From NCBI GenBank assembly GCA_021823365.1, contig JAKAOD010000095.1, forward strand, positions 1-9,083: a DNA stretch of 9,083 bases, given 5' to 3'. Position numbers and translations under genes: made by a program. The stretch comes from Actinomycetes bacterium (GTDB lineage: Bacteria; Actinomycetota; Acidimicrobiia; Acidimicrobiales; Bog-793). Numbering within the stretch: position 1 is the first letter of the stretch; each line of letters starts with the position of its first letter. Of the stretch, positions 1-5,701 are shown piece after piece. The notes beneath the pieces are model-generated. The model saw only the letters and a list, made by a program, of their open reading frames with translations, ran no database searches and was not told the DNA's origin.

Positions 1-188
1 CCCATGTGGACACGGGCGCCGCGCGGGCGCCAGGGCCGGCCCCGGCCGATCTCGTGGGCGGGGCGTGGGAAGCCGAGCGGAGCGCCGACGCTGCGGCGTC
101 GTAGCGGGCGGGCCCGGTCCACGTCGGCCGACCTGGCCGGCGAGGGGACGTCGCAGGTCCTCGGGCCGCCGCGCTACCGTTCGGGTCG
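1..188. other. Upstream non-coding stretch
   Basis: No convincing gene is seen here. The open frames across it give arginine/proline/glycine-rich translations typical of non-coding GC-rich DNA. Two small GC-only hairpins lie near the left end: a GGCGCC repeat at 15-20 and 26-31, and GGCCGG/CCGGCC arms at 34-39 and 42-47. They could be the 3' end or terminator of a gene lying left of the window, but neither is followed by a T-run. The right end should hold the promoter of the gene starting at 189. Confidence 0.5.
175..180 (+). promoter_or_regulatory. Possible -10 box of a leaderless promoter
   Basis: TACCGT fits the actinobacterial -10 pattern TAnnnT and ends 8 nt before the GTG start at 189. 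No Shine-Dalgarno sequence lies between it and the start. That spacing would place the transcript start at or next to the GTG, as in leaderless mRNAs common in Actinobacteria. No good -35 box is visible, and a TAnnnT match can occur by chance, so this is tentative. Confidence 0.3.
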
Positions 189-1463
189 GTGACCGCGACC
201 GCACCGGCCGTGCGCCTCGTCCACTTCTCGAGCGTGGTGCGGCGCCCGCTCGTCGACTCGACGGGCGAGCGCGTCGGGCGAGTCGAGGATCTCGTGGTGC
301 ACCTCGGCGCCCCCCACCCGCCGGTCGTCGGTGCGGTGGCACGGATCGCCGGGCGCGACCTCTTCGTCGGCGCCCACGGGATCGACGGCATCGGGAACCG
401 GGAGCTGCGGTTCACGGGCAACAGGGTCGACCTCCGGCGCTTCGAACGCCGGCCCGGCGAGCTGCTTCTCGGGCGCGACCTCCTGGCGAGGCACATCATC
501 AACGTGGCGGGCGGCCGGCTCATCCGCGCCAACGAGATCTACCTGTGCGACGTGAACGGCACCTGGGAGATCATCGGCGTCGACCCGTCACGCAGGGGCG
601 TCCTTCGTCGCCTGCTGCGGGGCCATCTCGGATCGGGCGGCGAGCCTTCCGAGGTCGTGGACTGGGCGAGCATCGAGCCCTTCGTCGGGCACGTCCCCAC
701 TGCGCGGCTCCGCATCCCGCACCGCAAGCTCGCGCGCCTGCACCCGGCCCAGATCGCAGACCTCGTAGAGGCCGCATCCCACGAGGAGGGAGAGGAGATC
801 ATCGAGGCGGTCCGTGCCGACCGGGAGCTCGAGGCCGACGTCTTCGAGGAGCTCGACTCGGAGCACCAGGTCGAGTTCCTCGAGGCGCGCTCCGACCAGG
901 ACGCGGCACGGCTCCTGGCGTCGATGGCACCCGACGACGCCGCCGATCTCATCATGGAGGCGGACCAGGACCGCCGGCTCCGCCTCCTCGAGGCTCTTCC
1001 CCAGCCCCAGCGCCGCAAGGTACGCCTGCTCCTGAACTACAACCCCGACACCGCGGGCGGCCTCATGAGCCCGGATCTCGTCTCCCTGCCCGAATCGGCG
1101 ACCGTGGACGACGCGCTCTCGGCCGTCCGGCACAGCACCGCCGCACCCGAGTCGCTGCACGTCGTGTTCGCTCTCCACGAGGACGGCACGGTCGCGGGCT
1201 CGGCGTCGGTCGTGGCGCTGCTTCGAGCGGAGCCCAGCGCCGCGCTCGCCTCCGTGGTCCGTCCCATTCCCGCCCACCTCCATCCCGACTGGGACCTCGG
1301 CGCGACCGTGCGCAAGATGTCCGACTTCAACTTGATGGTCGCTCCCGTCCTGGATGCCGAGCACCAGCACATCCTGGGTATCGTGACGGTGGACGACGTG
1401 CTGGAGCAGATGCTGCCCACCGGGTGGCGTCGCGACTTCGGGACCATGTCGCCCGAGGACTGA
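189..1463 (+). CDS. Soluble PRC-barrel/MgtE-N/CBS domain protein (Mg2+-sensor-like)
   Basis: This 424-residue protein has no membrane segment. Seen in order: PRC-barrel-like beta segments at about 8-80 and 90-145 (GERVGRVEDLVV; ARHIINVAGGRLI); an MgtE N-terminal helical-repeat domain at about 180-285 (LHPAQIADLVE, MAPDDAADLI); the MgtE junction NPDTAGGLMSP at 285-295 opening CBS 1; and CBS 2 at about 352-410 ending in GIVTVDDVLEQM. In MgtE channels the N and CBS domains bind Mg2+ in the cytosol and gate the pore. Here the chain stops (GWRRDFGTMSPED) where the plug helix and pore of MgtE would begin. It therefore cannot transport by itself and is probably a Mg2+ (or nucleotide) sensor or regulatory partner. 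The neighbouring Nramp transporter 204 nt downstream on the same strand is the obvious partner, by inference. The GTG start is chosen because PRC-like sequence begins within ten residues. No SD is visible, so translation may be leaderless. Confidence 0.9.
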   Translation: MTATAPAVRLVHFSSVVRRPLVDSTGERVGRVEDLVVHLGAPHPPVVGAVARIAGRDLFVGAHGIDGIGNRELRFTGNRVDLRRFERRPGELLLGRDLLARHIINVAGGRLIRANEIYLCDVNGTWEIIGVDPSRRGVLRRLLRGHLGSGGEPSEVVDWASIEPFVGHVPTARLRIPHRKLARLHPAQIADLVEAASHEEGEEIIEAVRADRELEADVFEELDSEHQVEFLEARSDQDAARLLASMAPDDAADLIMEADQDRRLRLLEALPQPQRRKVRLLLNYNPDTAGGLMSPDLVSLPESATVDDALSAVRHSTAAPESLHVVFALHEDGTVAGSASVVALLRAEPSAALASVVRPIPAHLHPDWDLGATVRKMSDFNLMVAPVLDAEHQHILGIVTVDDVLEQMLPTGWRRDFGTMSPED

Positions 1464-1506
1464 CGAGACGTGCACAGATCGATGGAACCCCCAAATACCA
1501 AGTGGC

Positions 1507-1525
1507 CGGGGCCGACGGCGCCCCG
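1507..1525 (+). terminator. Small GC stem-loop after the sensor gene
   Basis: Six-base arms CGGGGC (1507-1512) and GCCCCG (1520-1525) enclose a 7-nt loop, 44 nt after the stop of the MgtE-N/CBS gene. There is no T-run after it, so it is only a weak terminator or processing candidate. If it does not terminate, the sensor and transporter genes could share a transcript. Confidence 0.25.
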
Positions 1526-1574
1526 CGTCACCACTGACAGAACCGACGGACCGCCACGCCGGCGGGCCGTGCGC

Positions 1575-1610
1575 TCGCTCTCGGGAGCGGCGCGGGCTCA
1601 CACTCCGCGC
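1575..1610 (+). promoter_or_regulatory. Possible structured 5' leader of the Nramp gene
   Basis: Two adjacent stem-loops can form: CGCTC/GAGCG (1576-1580 with 1585-1589, loop TCGG) and GCGCGG/CCGCGC (1590-1595 with 1605-1610, 9-nt loop). Both have competitors. CGGGAG at 1582-1587 can instead pair with CTCCCG at 1615-1620, and GCTCA at 1596-1600 can pair with TGAGC at 1611-1615. Mutually exclusive pairing in front of a metal-transporter gene recalls a leader switch, but GC-rich DNA makes such pairings easily. It does not resemble a riboswitch class I can recognise. Confidence 0.25.
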
Positions 1611-1615
1611 TGAGC

Positions 1616-1645
1616 TCCCGGTGGCGTGCGCGCACGCCACCGGGA
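1616..1645. repeat. Perfect 30-bp palindrome
   Basis: Fifteen consecutive base pairs match around the centre 1630/1631, with no mismatch; left arm TCCCGGTGGCGTGCG. The first failure is C1615/C1646. It ends 9 nt before the AGGAGG of the Nramp gene. As DNA it could be an operator for a dimeric regulator. As RNA it would form a 13-bp hairpin with a GCGC loop that could limit access to the ribosome binding site or protect a transcript end. Confidence 0.7.
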
Positions 1646-1654
1646 CCAGCCGAG

Positions 1655-1660
1655 AGGAGG
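1655..1660 (+). promoter_or_regulatory. Strong ribosome binding site fixing the Nramp start
   Basis: AGGAGG followed by TG (AGGAGGTG, 1655-1662) is close to a perfect anti-16S match and lies 7 nt before the ATG at 1668. It decides the start against the in-frame GTG at 1626, which lies inside the palindrome. It is by far the best Shine-Dalgarno sequence in the window. Confidence 0.85.
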
Positions 1661-1667
1661 TGAGCCA

Positions 1668-3356
1668 ATGGCAGAGACCGGGGCCGGAGCCCACCGTTCG
1701 GAGCCCCGCACCCCCGGAGCCCGCCTCTCGGTCGACGACGAGCTCGGGGCCAGGCCCTCGGCAGTCCTCGACGAGGCGCACCTGGGGGACATCCGGGGGG
1801 CGTTCGGCACCGTCCGCCAGTTCGACGCCGAGTCGCGCCGTTCCTGGAAGCGGCGCCTGCTCACGCTCCTCGCCATCCTCGGCCCCGGGATCATCGTCAT
1901 GGTGGGCGACAACGACGCCGGTGGTGTCGCCACCTACGCCCAGGCGGCGCAGAACTACGGCCTCACGCTCTTGTGGACGCTCCCCCTCCTCGTCCCGGTG
2001 CTCGTCGTCAACCAGGAGATGGTCGTCCGTCTCGGCGCGGTCACGGGCGTGGGGCACGCCCGGCTCATCAACGAGCGGTTCGGCAAGTTCTGGGGCGCCT
2101 TCTCGGTGGGCGACCTCTTCATCTTGAACTTCCTCACGATCACGACCGAGTTCATCGGGGTGAACCTCGCGCTCGCCTACTTCGGAGTGAGCCCGTACGT
2201 CTCGGTGCCCATCGCCGCAGCAGCCCTGGTGGCGATGACCGCGACGGGCAGCTTCCGGCGGTGGGAGCGCTTCATGTTCGTCTTCATCGTCGCCAACTTC
2301 CTCGTGATCCCCCTGGCGGTCTTCAGCCACCCGCATGCGTCCGCCTTCTTCAAGAGCTTCGTCGTTCCCGGCGTCCACGGCGGCTTCACGTCGACCTCGG
2401 TCCTCCTCATCATCGCCATCGTCGGGACGACGGTCGCGCCCTGGCAGCTCTTCTTCCAGCAGTCCAACATCGTGGACAAGCGGATCACGCCCCGGTGGAT
2501 CTCCTACGAGCGCGCAGACACCGTCATCGGTTCGTTGGTCACGGTCTTCGCTGCGTCGCTGATCATGGCGGTGGTGGCCGCCGCCTTCTCCGGACACCCG
2601 CTCTTCGGGCACTTCACCAACGCCGGCGCCGTCGCCCGCGGGCTCTCGCGCGAGGTCGGCCACGCAACGGGCGCAATCTTCTCGGTCATCCTCCTCAACG
2701 CGTCGCTCATCGGCGCTGCCTCGGTCACCCTCGCCACCTCCTACGCCTTCGGCGATGTCTTCGGAGCACGGCACTCGCTGCACCGGAGCTGGCGCGAGGC
2801 GAAGTTCTTCTATGCCTCGTTCAGCGTGATGGTGGTGCTCGCCGCGGCGATCGTCCTTGTCCCCGGGGCGCCGCTCGGTCTCATCACCACGGGGGTCCAG
2901 GCGCTCGCCGGTGTCCTCCTCCCGAGCGCCACCGTCTTCCTCCTGCTGCTCTGCAACGACAAAGAGGTGCTCGGTCCCTGGGTGAACCGGCCGTGGCTCA
3001 ACGTGATCGCGTTCGGGGTCGTCTCTGTGCTCCTGGTCCTGTCCCTGTTGCTCATGGCGACGACGGTCTTCCCCCACCTCGACGTCCGGGACCTCGCCTT
3101 CGGGCTGGGGGCAGCGCTCGCTCTCGTGTACGCGGTGGGGGGAGTCTCGTACTGGAGGGTGCTGCAGCGGCGGCCTCCCGAGCCGCCGATGCCCCGCGCC
3201 CGCAGAGACCACTGGCGGATGCCGCCGCTCAACCGCTTGCAACGGCCCGTCTGGTCGCGAGGCCGGCTCGTCGCCATGTACCTGCTGCGCGGCTACCTGG
3301 TGTGCGCGGTGATGTTGCTCGTGGTGAAGGCGCTCCAGCTCGGCATCCACGGCTGA
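1668..3356 (+). CDS. Divergent Nramp-family divalent metal transporter
   Basis: This 562-residue integral membrane protein has a hydrophilic N-terminus (1-62) and about 12 hydrophobic segments from residue 65 on. The first helix carries GPGIIVMVGDNDAGG (72-86) where classical Nramp/MntH proteins have DPGN: the metal-binding Asp is kept (D83) but the Asn position is Gly86. The sixth helix carries TTVAPWQLFFQQS (254-266) where MntH has MPH: the Met that favours Mn2+/Fe2+ is Ala257 and the His is Trp259. From memory, loss of that Met to Ala is a mark of Nramp-related Mg2+ transporters (NRMT). The upstream gene encodes MgtE sensor domains, which fits Mg2+ as substrate, but this is inference. The family normally couples transport to protons, and whether this one does is unknown. 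A basic loop around 500-530 precedes a last hydrophobic segment (about 535-557), making it longer than MntH (about 410 residues). The ATG start is set by an excellent AGGAGG. Expression may be controlled through the palindrome just upstream. Confidence 0.93.
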   Translation: MAETGAGAHRSEPRTPGARLSVDDELGARPSAVLDEAHLGDIRGAFGTVRQFDAESRRSWKRRLLTLLAILGPGIIVMVGDNDAGGVATYAQAAQNYGLTLLWTLPLLVPVLVVNQEMVVRLGAVTGVGHARLINERFGKFWGAFSVGDLFILNFLTITTEFIGVNLALAYFGVSPYVSVPIAAAALVAMTATGSFRRWERFMFVFIVANFLVIPLAVFSHPHASAFFKSFVVPGVHGGFTSTSVLLIIAIVGTTVAPWQLFFQQSNIVDKRITPRWISYERADTVIGSLVTVFAASLIMAVVAAAFSGHPLFGHFTNAGAVARGLSREVGHATGAIFSVILLNASLIGAASVTLATSYAFGDVFGARHSLHRSWREAKFFYASFSVMVVLAAAIVLVPGAPLGLITTGVQALAGVLLPSATVFLLLLCNDKEVLGPWVNRPWLNVIAFGVVSVLLVLSLLLMATTVFPHLDVRDLAFGLGAALALVYAVGGVSYWRVLQRRPPEPPMPRARRDHWRMPPLNRLQRPVWSRGRLVAMYLLRGYLVCAVMLLVVKALQLGIHG

Positions 3357-3412
3357 CGTCCGGGCACTCGTCGCCGCCTTCGGGGCGGCGTGCTGCGGCT
3401 TGCACCCGGACG
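3357..3412 (+). terminator. Nested GC-rich stem-loops after the Nramp gene
   Basis: An outer 8-bp stem, CGTCCGGG (3357-3364) with CCCGGACG (3405-3412), begins at the base after the Nramp stop. It encloses an inner 7-bp hairpin CGCCGCC/GGCGGCG (3372-3378 with 3384-3390) around TTCGG. No T-run follows. It is placed as a terminator would be between the transporter and the glycosyltransferase operon, but could equally be a processing or leader structure. Confidence 0.45.
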
Positions 3413-3470
3413 CACCGCTTGGAAGGCTTTGCAGCCATGACCTCCCGAGGGCGCACCGGCGGCCCCGCCC

Positions 3471-4937
3471 TTGCCTGAGGGTCTACGTCGCTCGTGGCGC
3501 GAGGTGAAGCAGTCCTGGGACCGCTCCCGGACGATCGTCCTTCCCGCCCCGGTTGCCCCGGCCCCCGCCGGCCCTGAAGGACTGCGCGTCGCCTTCCTCG
3601 TCTATCGGGGGAACCCTCAGTGCGGCGGCCAGGGGGTCTACACGCGTCACCTCACGCGTGAGCTGGTCGCGCTCGGCCACTCGGTCACGGTGCTCGCGGG
3701 CCAGCCGTGGCCGGAGCTCGACCCCGGGGTGGGGTTCGTCCCCCTGCCGGGCCTCGACCTCTACCGCGAGCCCGACCCGTTCCGCCTGCCCCACCCCCGA
3801 GAGGTCCACGACCTGGCCGCGGCCGCGGAGCTCGGCGTGATGCTGACGGGCGGCTTCGGCGAGCCCTTCGCGTTCTCCCTCCGTGCGAGGCGAGCCCTCC
3901 GCCTTCGACGCGGCGAGTTCGACCTGGTCCACGACAACCAGTGCCTCGGCACGGGGATGCTCGGCATCCTGGCCGACGGCTGGCCCCTCCTCACGACCCT
4001 CCACCATCCGATCACCGTCGATCGCCAGCTCGCGCTCAGCCACGCATCCGGGCTGTACCAGCGGCTCGGGACGAGACGGTGGTTCGGCTTCCTCGGGATG
4101 CAGATGCGGGTCGCACGGCACCTTCCCGCGGTGGTCACGGTCTCGAACTCGTCGCGCAGGGACATCGCCGCGCAGATGGGGGTCGCTCCAGAGCGCATGA
4201 CCGTCGTGCCCGTCGGCGTGGACCACGACGTCTTCCGTCCCCGGTCCGACGTCCGTGCCGTCCCCGGCCGCCTGATGGTCACCTCTTCGAGCGACGTGCC
4301 GATGAAGGGGCTGGTGCCGCTGCTCGAAGCGGTGGCCAGGCTGCGCAGTTCCCGCGCCGTCGAGCTCGTCGTCGTCGGCCGGCCGCAGAAAGGCGGGCGT
4401 GTCGATCGCGCGCTCGACCGCCTTGCCCTCCGACCGGCGGTCCGCTTCGTGAGCGGCATCACCGACGACGAGCTCGCGCGCTGCTACGGGGAGGCGGAAG
4501 TGGCGGTCGTCCCTTCGCTCTACGAAGGGTTCTCGCTTCCGGCCGTCGAAGCCATGGCCTGTGGCGTACCCGTCGTGACGACGACCGGCGGCGCGCTCCC
4601 AGAGGTCGTCGGCCGGGACGGCGAGACGGCGGTTCTCGTTCCGCCGGACGACCCCGGAGCGCTCGCGGCAGCGATCGCGGGGCTCCTCGACGATCCCCTG
4701 GCCCGCGCGCGGCTCGGCGCCGCCGGCAGGGCACGCGTCCTCCGTCGCTTCACGTGGCGCGTCACGGCCGAAGGGACGGCGGCGTGCTACCGCGCGCTCC
4801 TCGGCGGCCGTGCGCTCTCGGGGCTCGGACCGGCACCGGGGGAGCAGGGTCCCGACGCGCCCTCCGACGAGCCCCCCGACGCGCCCCCCGACGCGCCGGC
4901 CAGCAAGAGCGCGCTCGTTCGGGCGGCCCAGTGCTGA
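3471..4937 (+). CDS. Family 4 (GT-B fold) glycosyltransferase
   Basis: This 488-residue, probably cytosolic or membrane-associated enzyme should transfer a sugar from a nucleotide donor, with retention of configuration, to an unknown acceptor. The N-terminal Rossmann-like half starts at about residue 38 (LRVAFLVYRGNPQCGGQGVY) and has the glycine-rich acceptor loop CGGQG at 51-55. LHHP lies at 177-180 and TVSNSSRRD at 223-231. The C-terminal donor domain has VVPVGVDHDVFRP (245-257), VVVGRP (300-305) and the hallmark EGFSLPAVE (E352...E360, the E-x7-E pair) followed by MACGVPVV. After about residue 445 the chain turns into a disordered Pro/Asp/Ala tail with DAP repeats. The start is uncertain: TTG 3471 gives 38 residues before the domain, GTG 3504 would give 27, and neither has a clear SD. 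The stop overlaps the methyltransferase start by 7 nt, so the genes are translationally coupled. Donor and acceptor cannot be read from sequence. Confidence 0.93.
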   Translation: MPEGLRRSWREVKQSWDRSRTIVLPAPVAPAPAGPEGLRVAFLVYRGNPQCGGQGVYTRHLTRELVALGHSVTVLAGQPWPELDPGVGFVPLPGLDLYREPDPFRLPHPREVHDLAAAAELGVMLTGGFGEPFAFSLRARRALRLRRGEFDLVHDNQCLGTGMLGILADGWPLLTTLHHPITVDRQLALSHASGLYQRLGTRRWFGFLGMQMRVARHLPAVVTVSNSSRRDIAAQMGVAPERMTVVPVGVDHDVFRPRSDVRAVPGRLMVTSSSDVPMKGLVPLLEAVARLRSSRAVELVVVGRPQKGGRVDRALDRLALRPAVRFVSGITDDELARCYGEAEVAVVPSLYEGFSLPAVEAMACGVPVVTTTGGALPEVVGRDGETAVLVPPDDPGALAAAIAGLLDDPLARARLGAAGRARVLRRFTWRVTAEGTAACYRALLGGRALSGLGPAPGEQGPDAPSDEPPDAPPDAPASKSALVRAAQC

Positions 4938-5701
4938 CCGTCGACTTCGACCGTCTCGGGCTCCGCCCGGGCGACCGGCTGCTCGATCTCGGTTGCGGGT
5001 CGGGCCGGCACGCCTTCGAGGCGGCCCGCCGAGGGTGCGAGGTCGTCGCGCTCGACGCCGGCGCAGACGAGCTCCAAGAAGTCCGGGCGATGTTCCTCGC
5101 GATGCTCGCTGCGGGCGAGCTCGGCGAGCGCACCAGGGCGGGAGCCGTCCGCGCCGACGCGCTCCGCCTTCCCTTCGCCGACGGGGCCTTCGACCGCGTC
5201 GTCGCCGCAGAGGTCCTCGAGCACATCCACGACGACACCCGAGCCATGGCGGAGCTCGCCCGCGTCCTGCGACCCGGGGGCACCATGGCGGTGACCGTGC
5301 CCCGCTGCGGACCCGAGGTGGTCAACTGGCTCCTCTCCGACGCGTACCACGACGTGCCCGGGGGCCACGTGCGCATCTACAGGCTGTCGACGCTCGTGCG
5401 GCGCCTGGGGTCCTGCGGGCTCGTCCCCTCGGGTCGCCACTACGCCCACGGCCTGCACACCCCGTACTGGTGGCTGCGCTGCCTCGTGGGTCCCCAGAAC
5501 GACGCGCATCCCGCGGTCGCCGCGTACCACCGGATCTTGGTGTGGGAGATCGTGAAGCGCCCCCCTCTCACCCGGCTCGCCGCCCGCCTGCTCGACCCGC
5601 TGATCGGGAAGAGCCTCGTCGTCTACCTCAGCAAGCCCGGCGGAGCTTCTGTGCCGGGCCGCCGGCACAGTGGCGAGACGCCGGTGGCGGCGGCAGCATG
5701 A
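4931..5701 (+). CDS. Class I SAM-dependent methyltransferase
   Basis: This 256-residue enzyme has the methyltransferase type 11/25 pattern: motif I LLDLGCGSGRHAFEAA (17-32) for SAM binding, the acidic end of strand 2 at D42 (VVALDAG), RADALRLPFADGAFD (74-88), then VVAAEVLEHI (90-99) with the LEH signature, and LRPGG (113-117). The C-terminal half (about 130-235), with HGLHTPYWWLRCLVG and a late hydrophobic stretch, probably forms the acceptor pocket or touches the membrane. The open frame runs far upstream, but that part lies inside the glycosyltransferase gene. GTG 4931 is preferred because motif I then starts 16 residues in, as is usual. It overlaps the upstream stop by 7 nt and ends in an ATGA overlap with the next gene, so the three genes form one unit. 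It may methylate the glycosylated product of the upstream enzyme; the target is unknown. Confidence 0.9.
   Translation: MLTVDFDRLGLRPGDRLLDLGCGSGRHAFEAARRGCEVVALDAGADELQEVRAMFLAMLAAGELGERTRAGAVRADALRLPFADGAFDRVVAAEVLEHIHDDTRAMAELARVLRPGGTMAVTVPRCGPEVVNWLLSDAYHDVPGGHVRIYRLSTLVRRLGSCGLVPSGRHYAHGLHTPYWWLRCLVGPQNDAHPAVAAYHRILVWEIVKRPPLTRLAARLLDPLIGKSLVVYLSKPGGASVPGRRHSGETPVAAAA

Noticed and set aside
189..1463. Full MgtE Mg2+ channel
   Set aside because: The protein ends 14-20 residues after the second CBS domain and has no membrane segment; the downstream sequence does not continue an MgtE pore in any frame.
65..1537. A 490-codon plus-strand frame overlapping the MgtE-N/CBS gene
   Set aside because: Arg/Pro/Gly-rich shadow translation without domains; the other frame has an unmistakable MgtE-N and CBS sequence.
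1626..1667. Earlier GTG start for the Nramp gene
   Set aside because: It lies inside the 30-bp palindrome, has no SD, and adds an Arg-rich leader. ATG 1668 has a near-perfect AGGAGG at 7 nt.
1464..1667. Known metal riboswitch (M-box or yybP-ykoY type) before the Nramp gene
   Set aside because: I could not match the conserved sequence elements of either class; only generic GC hairpins are seen.
588..3350. A 920-codon open frame on the minus strand, antisense to the sensor and Nramp genes
   Set aside because: Its translation is very rich in Asp, Glu, Arg and His with no recognisable fold, as expected when a GC-rich gene is read in the complementary frame. The plus-strand genes have clear domains.
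3707..4930. Upstream extension of the first methyltransferase frame
   Set aside because: The extension is an out-of-frame shadow of the glycosyltransferase, and methyltransferase motif I sits right after GTG 4931.
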